Assembly (NCBI GenBank): GCA_038212305.1
Contig: JBBQUP010000024.1
Span: 1-35,655 of the forward strand
Direction of reading: 5' to 3'
DNA: 35,655 bases
Origin: JBBQUP01 sp038212305
Lineage (GTDB): Bacteria > Bacteroidota > Bacteroidia > Bacteroidales > Marinilabiliaceae
Positions 1 to 8,426 of this stretch are shown here, piece after piece (position 1 is the first letter of the stretch; each line of letters opens with the position of its first letter). Position numbers and translations under genes: made by a program. The notes under the pieces were generated by a model, which was given only the letters and a program-made list of their open reading frames with translations, searched no databases and had not been told where the DNA came from.

Positions 1-398
1 TTGAAAATACTGCTCAACTGCGCGAATTAGCTACCCGATTTGCTCCAAAACGTGATCAGTCGAAATTTTTAGCTCAAGTATTTCAAGCTTTACGCATTGA
101 GGTAAATGGCGAAATGGATGTGTTAAAATCGTTGCTAAGTCAAACGACACAAGTCATAAAGCCGGGTGGAAGGTTGGTGGTTATTTCGTATCACAGCTTA
201 GAGGATCGACTGGTTAAAAACTTTATTAAAACAGGTGATTGCTTTAAAACAGAGGCTGATAAGGATTTATTTGGACAGTCGAAAGTACCTTTTAATTCAA
301 TTTATAGAAAAGTTATTGTTCCTGATGAGGATGAAATTAATAGCAATCCTCGTGCACGTAGTGGTAAATTAAGAATTGCTGAAAGAAATGATTGGTAA
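1..398 (+). CDS. rsmH: 16S rRNA (cytosine1402-N4)-methyltransferase RsmH, C-terminal part (truncated by window edge)
   Basis: RsmH (MraW) methylates N4 of C1402 in the decoding centre of 16S rRNA using S-adenosylmethionine. Only the C-terminal ~131 residues are present. The reading frame is open from base 3 to the stop at 396-398, so the first ATG at 114 is internal and not the start. Seen in the sequence: the family block FQALRIEVNGE, then KPGGRLVVISYHSLEDRLVK, and a C-terminal NPRARSGKLRIAE segment, all standard for RsmH. It is the usual first gene of the dcw cluster and overlaps the next gene (ftsL) by about 11 bases, which suggests translational coupling. No anomaly is seen apart from truncation by the window. 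The identification is secure. Confidence 0.96.
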   Translation, partial: ENTAQLRELATRFAPKRDQSKFLAQVFQALRIEVNGEMDVLKSLLSQTTQVIKPGGRLVVISYHSLEDRLVKNFIKTGDCFKTEADKDLFGQSKVPFNSIYRKVIVPDEDEINSNPRARSGKLRIAERNDW

Positions 399-765
399 AT
401 TCAAAAAAACAAAGATTAAAGAATTTGTTGATGGGAACGTTGATTTAAAAGATCAGCGTAATTTGACGTTTCGTGAATTTTTAAATGGCGAAATATTTAC
501 TCGCTCATTTGTTACCAATCAGCTACCTTTTGTATTGTACATTACATTTTTGGCTTTTTTATACATCGGACATCAATATAAAATCGAATCACTTTTGTCT
601 CGCTTAACCGAAGTAAATAAGGAGTTGCGTGAACTAAAATCCGAAGCCATTACAACCAGCTCGGAGTTAATGTTTATTAGTAAACAATCGCAGGTTTATA
701 AACGGGTTAAAGAAGAAGGATTAGGATTGGAGCCGTTATCGGAACCTCCTCGATTACTTAAATAA
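388..765 (+). CDS. ftsL: FtsL-like bitopic division protein
   Basis: A 125-residue protein with the layout of FtsL: a basic cytoplasmic N-terminus of about 45 residues, one membrane segment around residues 46-62 (QLPFVLYITFLAFLYIG) and a short heptad-rich periplasmic tail (SLLSRLTEVNKELRELKSEA) that would form a coiled coil. FtsL family members bridge FtsQ and FtsB to FtsW and FtsI at the septum. Sequence conservation is low in this family, so the call rests on position between rsmH and the ftsI-type transpeptidase plus topology. I start at the ATG 388. A TTG at 376 would add four residues and lengthen the overlap with rsmH. The N-terminal extension (KEFVDGNVDLK) is longer than in E. coli FtsL but common in Bacteroidota. 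No FtsB partner is seen nearby. Confidence 0.75.
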   Translation: MIGKFKKTKIKEFVDGNVDLKDQRNLTFREFLNGEIFTRSFVTNQLPFVLYITFLAFLYIGHQYKIESLLSRLTEVNKELRELKSEAITTSSELMFISKQSQVYKRVKEEGLGLEPLSEPPRLLK

Positions 766-784
766 TTGTTTGAATTGATATTGA

Positions 785-2893
785 ATGAATATTAAAAAAG
801 ACATACTTTGGCGAATTGGCATCATTTATTTTATGATGTTGGCCATTGCTTTCTTAATTCTCTTCAATATTATAAAAGTGCAATTTGTGGAGGGTGCAAA
901 ATGGCGCGAAAAAGCATCGCTCTTAACCCAAAAAGATATAACCATTGAGGCTAGCCGTGGATCAATTTTGTCAGAAGATGGACAAAAGCTAGCTTGCTCA
1001 GTTCCCAGTTATCGAATTTTCATGGATACTCGCGCTCCAGGTCTCACTGCTGAACGTTTTTCTCACAACATCGATAGTTTATCATTGAGGCTATCTCGAC
1101 TATACAACGATAAATCACCAGCTGCTTACAAACGCGATATTACCAATGCTCGCAAAAAAGGGAATAGGTATTATTCCATAAGCAATCAAAGGATATCGGT
1201 TATTGAGTTAAAAAGAGCCAAGCAATTTCCGATATTTAGAAATGGCGCTAATAAAGGGGGGTTTATTGTGGAGCAATACGATACGCGCAAAATGCCATTT
1301 GGCTCTTTAGCTGAGCGAATAGTAGGTAAGTTATACTCCGAGAAAGATACAGGTAAGGTTGGTATTGAGTATTCTTACGATAAGCAATTACGCGGTGTTA
1401 ATGGCATTGGCGATAATCAGCGAATTGGTGGACGATGGGTCAATAATATACAAGTTGAACCCATTGATGGTGATGATGTGGTAACAACATTGAATGTTGA
1501 GATACAGGATGTGGCGGAACAGGCTCTGAAAGAACAGCTTATTAGGCACAATGCGCAATATGGTGTAGCTGTGGTAATGGAGGTGAGTACAGGGCAAGTA
1601 AAAGCCATGGTTAATTTATTTCGAGTTGCTCCGAGCACCTATACCGAAGATCATTACAATTTCGCCATCGGAACAAATACGGAGCCTGGCTCTACTTTTA
1701 AGTTAGCATCGTTAATGGTTGCCCTTGAAGACGGAGTGGTGGATATTGACGATATGGTGGATACAGAAAATGGTACAATTCAATACTTCGATCGAACCAT
1801 GCGTGATAGTGAACATGATAAATATGGTTTGCTTACGGTTAAAGAGGCGTTTGAGAGATCATCGAATGTGGGTATCTCTAAAATTATTTACTTTAACTAT
1901 AAAAAAAATCCTGAAAAGTTTTTAGATGGGATTGATGATATTGGCATTAATCAGTCGTTAGAACTAGAAGTAGCAGGAGAGGATCCACCCTATTTTAAAA
2001 AACCGAACGATAAATTGTGGTCGGGAATCACTCTACCTTGGATGGCCATTGGATATGAGGTTAAAATGTCGCCGCTTCAAGTGTTAACGTTTTACAATGC
2101 TGTGGCTAACAATGGCAAAATGGTTAAGCCCATGTTTGTTAAGGAGATAACTCGATATGGAAGCACAGTTAAAGCGTTTGATACGGAAGTTCTGAGGTCG
2201 TCGATTTGTTCCGGAAGCACGCTTCGAAAAGTGAGAACGCTTTTAGAAGGAGTCGTTGAGCAAGGAACGGCAATGAACTTAAAGAACGACCATTATAAAA
2301 TTGCTGGAAAGACAGGCACTGCTCAAATTGCTCATGGCTCAAAAGGCTATAAAAACGAGGGTGTTGTTTCCTATCAGGCTTCGTTTGTAGGGTATTTCCC
2401 TGCTGATAAACCTCGTTATAGCTGTATAGTGGTTGTAAATGGGCCATCGAACAATGTTTATTACGGTAACGTTGTGGCTGGTTCGGTATTTAAAGAAATT
2501 GCCGATCAACTGTATGCAACAAATCTGCGCGATACAAAATATTACAAACAACCCGATCCTATATTATCGAGCGATATGCCTTATACCAAAGGCGGCCAAA
2601 AGGATAAGCTGAAAGATGTGCTATGGGACTTGGATTTAGAATATACCAATCATGCCAATTCCGATTGGGTGGGCAGTAAAGCCAATGATAAAGAGATTGA
2701 GATAGTAGAAAAAAAAATAGATAAAGGACTCGTTCCCAGTGTTAAAGGAATGGGAGCCCGAGATGCTATTTTCTTGCTCGAAGGGTTAGGACTACGTGTT
2801 ACGCTTTATGGTGCTGGTAGGGTTGTTGAACAATCTATTCAACCTGGCGGTAGATACAATAAAGGAAACCACATTGTTTTAAAATTAAGCTAA
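785..2893 (+). CDS. ftsI: Septal peptidoglycan transpeptidase (FtsI/PBP3 type) with C-terminal PASTA domain
   Basis: A class B penicillin-binding protein of 702 residues that would crosslink septal peptidoglycan with FtsW. Seen: a short cytoplasmic start, one membrane anchor about residues 10-30 (IGIIYFMMLAIAFLILFNII), a dimerisation/pedestal domain to about 235, and a transpeptidase domain with all three active-site motifs: S303-T-F-K306 (nucleophile S303), S359-S-N361 and K509-T-G511. A C-terminal stretch from about residue 648 (GLVPSVKGMGARDAIFLLEG...) reads as one PASTA domain, an expected feature of Bacteroidota FtsI. It lies 19 bases after ftsL and 1 base before murE. The start ATG at 785 gives a normal N-terminus. 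Named pbp or spoVD-like in some annotations, but the dcw position makes FtsI the best name. Confidence 0.93.
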   Translation: MNIKKDILWRIGIIYFMMLAIAFLILFNIIKVQFVEGAKWREKASLLTQKDITIEASRGSILSEDGQKLACSVPSYRIFMDTRAPGLTAERFSHNIDSLSLRLSRLYNDKSPAAYKRDITNARKKGNRYYSISNQRISVIELKRAKQFPIFRNGANKGGFIVEQYDTRKMPFGSLAERIVGKLYSEKDTGKVGIEYSYDKQLRGVNGIGDNQRIGGRWVNNIQVEPIDGDDVVTTLNVEIQDVAEQALKEQLIRHNAQYGVAVVMEVSTGQVKAMVNLFRVAPSTYTEDHYNFAIGTNTEPGSTFKLASLMVALEDGVVDIDDMVDTENGTIQYFDRTMRDSEHDKYGLLTVKEAFERSSNVGISKIIYFNYKKNPEKFLDGIDDIGINQSLELEVAGEDPPYFKKPNDKLWSGITLPWMAIGYEVKMSPLQVLTFYNAVANNGKMVKPMFVKEITRYGSTVKAFDTEVLRSSICSGSTLRKVRTLLEGVVEQGTAMNLKNDHYKIAGKTGTAQIAHGSKGYKNEGVVSYQASFVGYFPADKPRYSCIVVVNGPSNNVYYGNVVAGSVFKEIADQLYATNLRDTKYYKQPDPILSSDMPYTKGGQKDKLKDVLWDLDLEYTNHANSDWVGSKANDKEIEIVEKKIDKGLVPSVKGMGARDAIFLLEGLGLRVTLYGAGRVVEQSIQPGGRYNKGNHIVLKLS

Positions 2894-2894
2894 G

Positions 2895-4352
2895 ATGATG
2901 AAGGATTTAAATAGTTTGCTAAAAAATATTGATGTTGTGAATCGAATAGGAGAGAACAATCCTACCATACAGGATCTTGTTTTCGACTCGCGATTAGTTA
3001 AACCGGGAGTACTGTTTTTTGCAACCAAAGGTGTAACTACCGATGGTCATAAATTTATTGCCAATGCTGTAAAAAGTGGTGCGGTTGCTGTTGTGTGCGA
3101 AGAATTACCTTCAGAGATCGATTCTGCGATTGATTATATTCAAACCACCGATGCTTCGAAAGCGATGGGTTTTATGGCTTCGGCATTTTACGATTATCCA
3201 TCCTCGCAGCTTACTTTAGTTGGCGTAACAGGTACCAATGGAAAAACGACTATTGCCACACTGTTATATAATTTGGTTCGAAATTTAGGCTATAAAGCGG
3301 GACTTTTTTCAACAGTAACTAATTATATCAATGATCAGCATATAGATGCGACACATACAACGCCTGATGCGGTCGCTTTGAATAAAATAATGGCTCAAAT
3401 GGTAGAGGCTGGTTGCGATTATTGCTTTATGGAGGTTAGCTCGCATTCAGTTGTTCAGCATCGAATTGCCGGTCTGAATTTTAAAGGGGGCATTTTCACC
3501 AATTTAACACACGATCATCTCGATTATCATAAAACTTTTGATGCTTATTTAAAAGCTAAAAAATCATTTTTCGATGATCTTAATCCTCAATCATTTGCAA
3601 TAACTAATGTGGATGATAAAAATGGGTTGGTGATGGTACAAAACTCAAAGGCTAAAACTTATACATACAGTATTCGCGAACTGGCGAATTTTAAAGCGCG
3701 CATCATTGAAAGTGCGTTCGAAGGGATGCATCTCGAAATCAATGGGAAAGAGCTTTGGACTCCATTTGTAGGGCATTTTAATGTGCAGAATTTATTAGCT
3801 GTTTATGGCGCTGGCATATTGTGTGGTTTTAATTCCGATGAGGTGTTGGTTGCTATTAGTCAATTAGTTTCGGTGAGTGGTCGCTTCGAAACCATTCGAT
3901 CAAATGAGGGAATTACTGCAGTGGTTGATTACGCTCATACACCCGATGCGTTGAAAAATGTGATTGAGACCATAAACGACATTCGTCAACCAGGTCAGCA
4001 ACTCATTACGGTTGTAGGTGCAGGAGGCGACAGAGATAAAACTAAGCGTCCTATCATGGCTGCCGAGGCGGTAAAAGGAAGCAACAAGGTTATTTTAACT
4101 TCCGATAATCCACGAAGTGAAGATCCTGAGGAAATCATAAAAGAGATGATGGCTGGCGTGCCTTTCTCGAATAAAATGAGTGTTGTTGCGATAACCAATC
4201 GTCGCGATGCAATTCGTGCAGCGTGCATGATGGCTAATGTAGGTGATATTATTTTAGTGGCTGGGAAAGGTCACGAAACCTATCAGGAAGTTAAAGGAGT
4301 GAAACATCATTTTGATGATAAAGAGATAATTAGAGAGATTTTTAATTTATAA
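2895..4352 (+). CDS. murE: UDP-MurNAc-L-Ala-D-Glu:meso-diaminopimelate ligase MurE
   Basis: MurE adds the third stem-peptide residue to UDP-MurNAc-L-Ala-D-Glu in the cytoplasm, using ATP. The 485-residue length is normal. Seen: the Mur ligase ATP-binding loop GVTGTNGKTT at residues 110-119, the metal/carbamate region FMEVSSHSVVQHR, NLTHDHLDYHKT, and a C-terminal domain with VVDYAHTPDALKNV and the specificity motif D404-N-P-R407. DNPR is the known signature of meso-DAP-adding enzymes (lysine-adding enzymes carry other residues), so this organism should build DAP peptidoglycan. Two adjacent ATGs (2895 and 2898) could start it. I use the first, which leaves 1 base after the ftsI stop. mraY follows after 11 bases. 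High confidence. Confidence 0.97.
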   Translation: MMKDLNSLLKNIDVVNRIGENNPTIQDLVFDSRLVKPGVLFFATKGVTTDGHKFIANAVKSGAVAVVCEELPSEIDSAIDYIQTTDASKAMGFMASAFYDYPSSQLTLVGVTGTNGKTTIATLLYNLVRNLGYKAGLFSTVTNYINDQHIDATHTTPDAVALNKIMAQMVEAGCDYCFMEVSSHSVVQHRIAGLNFKGGIFTNLTHDHLDYHKTFDAYLKAKKSFFDDLNPQSFAITNVDDKNGLVMVQNSKAKTYTYSIRELANFKARIIESAFEGMHLEINGKELWTPFVGHFNVQNLLAVYGAGILCGFNSDEVLVAISQLVSVSGRFETIRSNEGITAVVDYAHTPDALKNVIETINDIRQPGQQLITVVGAGGDRDKTKRPIMAAEAVKGSNKVILTSDNPRSEDPEEIIKEMMAGVPFSNKMSVVAITNRRDAIRAACMMANVGDIILVAGKGHETYQEVKGVKHHFDDKEIIREIFNL

Positions 4353-4363
4353 TCTATCGACCC

Positions 4364-5596
4364 ATGTTGTATTATTTGTTTCAATATTTGCACGAGTTAA
4401 ATTTTCCTGGAGCCGGGGTGTTTCAATACATCTCTTTTCGGGCTGCAATGGCTGTTATAACATCCTTGTTGTTGGGAACCATTATTGGGAAGAAAGTAAT
4501 TCTGATGTTGCAAAAGCAGCAAATTGGGGAGGAAATCCGTGATTTGGGACTGGAAGGTCAATATCAAAAGCGCGGTACACCTACCATGGGAGGCATCATT
4601 ATTATTATTTCGTTGCTTATTCCGGTGTTGCTTTTTAGTCGGTTAGATAATGTTTACATTTTGCTGATGATTGTAACAACCCTTTGGTTGGGCGCCATTG
4701 GTTTTTTAGATGATTATATCAAGGTATTTAAAAAAGATAAAGAAGGTTTAGCCGGACGATTTAAAATTGCCGGTCAGGTTGGGTTGGGTTTAATTGTTGG
4801 GTTTACGCTCTATTTTAGCAGCGATGTATTGGTTCGCGAGCGCATACCAGGTGAAAAAATTGTAATTGAAACAGTTGATGGGCAGACCATTGAAAAAACA
4901 GCGATGGTTGATATTAAAAAAACAAATACAAATATTCCATTTGTTAAAAATCATGAGTTCGATTATAGTTCGGTTGTTTGGTTTTTAGGCGACAAAGCAC
5001 AAAAATATGGCTGGTTAGTATTCATTATTGTAGTGGTTTTCATTATCACAGCTGTTTCAAATGGCGCTAATATAACCGATGGGTTGGATGGGCTAGCAAC
5101 CGGAACATCATCCATAATTGGTGTCACCTTAGGCGTTTTGGCGTACTTATCGAGTAACCTAATTTACTCCGACTATCTGAATATTTTATACATCCCTCAC
5201 TCCGAGGAGTTGGTCGTGTTTATGAGTGCTTTTATTGGTGCTACCATTGGATTTCTTTGGTACAATTCATTTCCTGCTCAGGTTTTTATGGGCGATACAG
5301 GAAGTTTAACTCTGGGTGGAATCATCGCCGTTTTTGCCATCTTGATTCGCATGGAGTTGTTAATACCCATTTTATGTGGAATATTTTTCGTGGAAAATCT
5401 TTCGGTGGTGATGCAGGTTAGTTGGTTTAAGTACACCAAACAAAAATATGGTGTAGGGCGACGAATATTTCTGATGTCGCCATTGCATCATCATTATCAG
5501 AAAAAAGGATATGCCGAATCGAAAATTGTAACCCGATTTTGGATTATTGGGATATTACTTGCCGTTTTAACCATTGTTACGCTTAAAGTTCGATAG
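4364..5596 (+). CDS. mraY: Phospho-N-acetylmuramoyl-pentapeptide transferase MraY (lipid I synthase)
   Basis: MraY transfers phospho-MurNAc-pentapeptide to undecaprenyl phosphate, giving lipid I. A polytopic membrane protein with about ten hydrophobic segments. Seen: GTPTMGG near the N-terminus, the catalytic pair D116-D117 in FLDDYIKVFKK, NGANITDGLDGLATG, the loop FPAQVFMGDTGS with D311, and SPLHHHYQKKGYAE (the histidine-rich MraY signature). At 410 residues it is about 50 longer than E. coli MraY (360). The extra length is a charged insert at about residues 165-215 (RERIPGEKIVIETVDG... to FDYSSVVWF) between two membrane segments, which is usual in Bacteroidota MraY. It sits 11 bases after murE and 2 bases before murD. 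Confidence 0.97.
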   Translation: MLYYLFQYLHELNFPGAGVFQYISFRAAMAVITSLLLGTIIGKKVILMLQKQQIGEEIRDLGLEGQYQKRGTPTMGGIIIIISLLIPVLLFSRLDNVYILLMIVTTLWLGAIGFLDDYIKVFKKDKEGLAGRFKIAGQVGLGLIVGFTLYFSSDVLVRERIPGEKIVIETVDGQTIEKTAMVDIKKTNTNIPFVKNHEFDYSSVVWFLGDKAQKYGWLVFIIVVVFIITAVSNGANITDGLDGLATGTSSIIGVTLGVLAYLSSNLIYSDYLNILYIPHSEELVVFMSAFIGATIGFLWYNSFPAQVFMGDTGSLTLGGIIAVFAILIRMELLIPILCGIFFVENLSVVMQVSWFKYTKQKYGVGRRIFLMSPLHHHYQKKGYAESKIVTRFWIIGILLAVLTIVTLKVR

Positions 5597-5598
5597 GG

Positions 5599-6939
5599 AT
5601 GAGTCAAAAGATAATCATATTAGGAGGTGGTGAAAGTGGCGTGGGAGCGGCTTTGTTGGCCAAACAGAAAGGATTTGAGGTGTTCGTATCAGACATGGGC
5701 AGTTTAAAGCCCGAGTTCAAGGCCGAGCTAGTTCAAGCAGCTATTGAGTTCGAAGAAGGTACGCATACAATGGATCGAATTCTGCAAGCCAGCGAGGTGA
5801 TTAAGTCGCCTGGTATTCCTGATAATGTGCCAGTTATAAAGGCATGTCTTGAAAAGGGCATAGGAGTTATTTCCGAAATTGAGTTTGCTGGGCGTTATTC
5901 AACATCTAAAAAGATATGCATTACTGGAAGTAATGGTAAAACAACCACAACACTATTGATTTATCACATTCTTAAAGATGCCGGTTTAGATGTTGGGTTG
6001 GGTGGTAACATCGGAACCAGTTTTGCTCGTCAGTTAGCTAATGGTGATGATAAAGAGTGGTTTGTGCTCGAGATTAGTAGCTTCCAGTTAGATGGCATGT
6101 ATGATTTTAAAGCCGAAGTGGCTGTTTTATTAAATATTACGCCCGATCATTTAGATCGTTACGGATATCAAATGCAAAACTATGTCGATTCGAAATTTCG
6201 GATTGTGCAGAATCAAGGTGCAGATGATGTATTTGTTTATTGTTCTGATGATGAGGTAATAAGTGCAGAATTGGTGAAGCGTGGAATTGTCTCCAAAAAA
6301 ATACCTTTTGGTTTTAATCAAAAAGTGGATGACGGTGCTTATGCCGAAAAAGATAAATTTAATGTTGTTCTTAATCACGATCTTATGAGTGTGTATTTTC
6401 AAGAACTTGCGCTTCAAGGGCGTCATAATGTTTACAATTCAATGGCTGCTTCAATTGTGGCTAAGGTGGCTCAAATAAAAGATGAAGTGCTTCGGCAGTG
6501 TCTATCCAACTTTAAAGGGGTTGAGCATAGGCTCGAAAAAGTGCTTTCGGTTAGAGCTATTGAGTTTATTAACGACTCGAAAGCTACCAACGTCAATAGC
6601 ACATGGTATGCATTGGAATGTATGAACAAGCCTGTGGTCTGGATTGTGGGAGGTGTAGATAAAGGCAACGATTATGAACCATTGTTTGATCTAGCTCGCG
6701 ACAAGGTGAAAGCGATAATTTGTTTAGGAAAAGATAATGCCAAGTTGATTGAAAATTTCACAGGAAAAGTCCCCCTGGTTTTCGAAGCTTTTTCGATGAA
6801 TGAAGCGGTTACTAAGGCTTATAATGTTGGTGATAAAGGCGATGTGGTATTGCTATCGCCTGCTTGTGCAAGTTTTGATTTATTTAAAAACTACGAAGAT
6901 CGTGGTCGTCAATTTAAGGAATGCATCAGAAATTTATAG
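5599..6939 (+). CDS. murD: UDP-N-acetylmuramoylalanine-D-glutamate ligase MurD
   Basis: MurD adds D-glutamate to UDP-MurNAc-L-Ala. The 446 residues cover the three Mur ligase domains: an N-terminal Rossmann-like UDP-binding part (IIILGGGESGVGAALLAK), a central ATPase domain with G110-S-N-G-K-T-T116, LEISSFQLDG and NITPDHLDRYG, and a C-terminal domain with FINDSKATNVNSTWYALE and SPACASFDLFKNYEDRG. Those last two blocks separate MurD from MurC, MurE and MurF. It starts 2 bases after mraY and ends 20 bases before ftsW. Nothing unusual is seen in length or motifs. Confidence 0.97.
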   Translation: MSQKIIILGGGESGVGAALLAKQKGFEVFVSDMGSLKPEFKAELVQAAIEFEEGTHTMDRILQASEVIKSPGIPDNVPVIKACLEKGIGVISEIEFAGRYSTSKKICITGSNGKTTTTLLIYHILKDAGLDVGLGGNIGTSFARQLANGDDKEWFVLEISSFQLDGMYDFKAEVAVLLNITPDHLDRYGYQMQNYVDSKFRIVQNQGADDVFVYCSDDEVISAELVKRGIVSKKIPFGFNQKVDDGAYAEKDKFNVVLNHDLMSVYFQELALQGRHNVYNSMAASIVAKVAQIKDEVLRQCLSNFKGVEHRLEKVLSVRAIEFINDSKATNVNSTWYALECMNKPVVWIVGGVDKGNDYEPLFDLARDKVKAIICLGKDNAKLIENFTGKVPLVFEAFSMNEAVTKAYNVGDKGDVVLLSPACASFDLFKNYEDRGRQFKECIRNL

Positions 6940-6959
6940 AAATACTGTAACGCGCTGTA

Positions 6960-8183
6960 ATGAAAGAATTAATAGAAAAAAACCTCAGAGGTGACCGAAT
7001 AATATGGGGATTGATCTTTGCATTGTCTCTGTTTTCGTTGCTGGCTGTTTATAGTTCAACGCGAACGTTGGCCTATAAATTTCATGGGGGCAATACGGCG
7101 TATTATCTATTTAAGCACTTAACTTTTTTGATTGCCGGATTTACTATTACGATATTGGTGCATCGATTGAATTATAAGTTTTTCTCTCGAATGGCTGTCA
7201 TTTTGTTGTGGAGTTCCATTGGATTACTGCTGGTTACACTCGTAATTGGAAATAATCTGAATCAAGCTTCGCGCTGGTTAACCATTCCCGGAACGGGATT
7301 GGCATTTCAGCCATCGGAGTTTGCTAAATTGGCCTTGGTTGTTTACATCGCACGGATACTATCGCAACACCAAGAGGAGGGTGTGTCGGCTGCTCAAGCA
7401 TTTAAGCCCATTGTATTTTATTTGGGCATTGTTTGTGGACTAATTATTACCGAGAATTTGTCAACCGCCGTGATGATTGGATTTGTAAGTATGGTGCTCA
7501 TGTTTATTGGTCGTGTGCCTGTTAAATATCTCTTTGCATCTGGTTTTGTTGCCATATTATTGGTTGTTGTTATCGTTTTTATTGCACCTTACGTAAAGGT
7601 TTTTCATCGAGCTGCAACTTGGAAAGCCCGAATTGAGCGGTTTATTACTGATGATAAAACGGAGGTTGAATCGGAAGGCGACTACCAATCCAATCAGGCC
7701 AAAATAGCCATTGCTACAGGTGGTATTTTTGGTAAAGGGCCTGGGAATAGCTATCAGTGTAACTTTTTACCTCACCCATATAGCGATTTTATTTATGCCA
7801 TTATAATTGAGGAATTTGGTTTCGTAGGCGGATTTCTGGTGCTGTTAATATATCTCACGTTGCTTTTTAGGGCTGCTATTTTAGTCCGAAACAGTCAACG
7901 AACTTTCCCTGCTTTTATGGCAATGGGATTGACGTTTATATTAGTCATGCAGGCGTTTATCAACATGGGAGTTGCCGTTGGCATGTTTCCAGTTACTGGG
8001 CAAACCTTACCATTAGTGAGTATGGGTGGAACATCCATTTTGTTTACCAGTGCTGCCTTTGGGGCCATTTTAAGCGTGAGTCGTTGTGTGGTTGAAGAAA
8101 GCGAAGGTGGAGATAAAAATGTTGTAAAAGCGAATGTGAAAAATGATGTTGTTGAGGATGAGGCTGATTTGAATGAAGTGTAA
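6960..8183 (+). CDS. ftsW: Septal peptidoglycan polymerase FtsW (SEDS family)
   Basis: SEDS-family membrane glycosyltransferase that polymerises lipid II at the septum together with the FtsI-type transpeptidase. The 407-residue protein shows about ten membrane segments, starting with IWGLIFALSLFSLLAVYS. Family blocks seen: GSRW-like ASRWLTIPGTGLAFQPSEFAK, IITENLSTAVMIG, the long extracytoplasmic loop with GDYQSNQAKIAIATGG, GKGPGNSYQCNFLPHPYSDF, and the C-terminal PVTGQTLPLVSMGGTS. The cytoplasmic tail is acidic and low complexity (about the last 35 residues, ending VEDEADLNEV). RodA is the alternative SEDS member, but position between murD and murG points to FtsW. It is followed by the only sizeable spacer in the dcw run. 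Confidence 0.95.
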   Translation: MKELIEKNLRGDRIIWGLIFALSLFSLLAVYSSTRTLAYKFHGGNTAYYLFKHLTFLIAGFTITILVHRLNYKFFSRMAVILLWSSIGLLLVTLVIGNNLNQASRWLTIPGTGLAFQPSEFAKLALVVYIARILSQHQEEGVSAAQAFKPIVFYLGIVCGLIITENLSTAVMIGFVSMVLMFIGRVPVKYLFASGFVAILLVVVIVFIAPYVKVFHRAATWKARIERFITDDKTEVESEGDYQSNQAKIAIATGGIFGKGPGNSYQCNFLPHPYSDFIYAIIIEEFGFVGGFLVLLIYLTLLFRAAILVRNSQRTFPAFMAMGLTFILVMQAFINMGVAVGMFPVTGQTLPLVSMGGTSILFTSAAFGAILSVSRCVVEESEGGDKNVVKANVKNDVVEDEADLNEV

Positions 8184-8426
8184 ATTGTTCATTGAGAAAG
8201 CTTATTCCTTAATTTTGAAAATAAATAAAAACAATTCGAAACTAGCATGATTAAGTTTGAAATACACAGGATAATGATTAAAGAAATCTAGCGACTTATT
8301 TAAGTTCTGTATATCAGTCTTGTGTTTTTTTTAGTATCATGATGTGAGTATCAAGATTTAGTATTCCTACTTTTATCTTGAGTCTTGAGTCTTGTGATTT
8401 GAATCTTAATACTAATTTTTAAACAA
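8184..8426. repeat. Repeat-rich ftsW-murG spacer with inverted repeat
   Basis: A 243-bp AT-rich spacer in an otherwise tight operon. AGTATCA occurs at 8333-8339 and 8347-8353, with AGTAT again at 8360. AGTCTTG occurs at 8313, 8381 and 8388, the last two in direct tandem. AGTATCAAGAT (8347-8357) pairs with ATCTTAATACT (8403-8413) with one mismatch. TCAAGAT (8351-8357) also pairs perfectly with ATCTTGA (8375-8381), so two alternative stems share one arm just before the murG ATG. A TAATTTTG at 8210-8217 matches the Bacteroidota -7 consensus but lacks a clear -33 box, so a separate murG promoter is possible but unproven. No ORF is seen. Confidence 0.5.

Noticed and set aside
8313..8395. CRISPR-like array from the repeated AGTCTTG unit
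   Set aside because: Repeats are only 7 bases with no regular 30-base spacers, and no cas genes are present.
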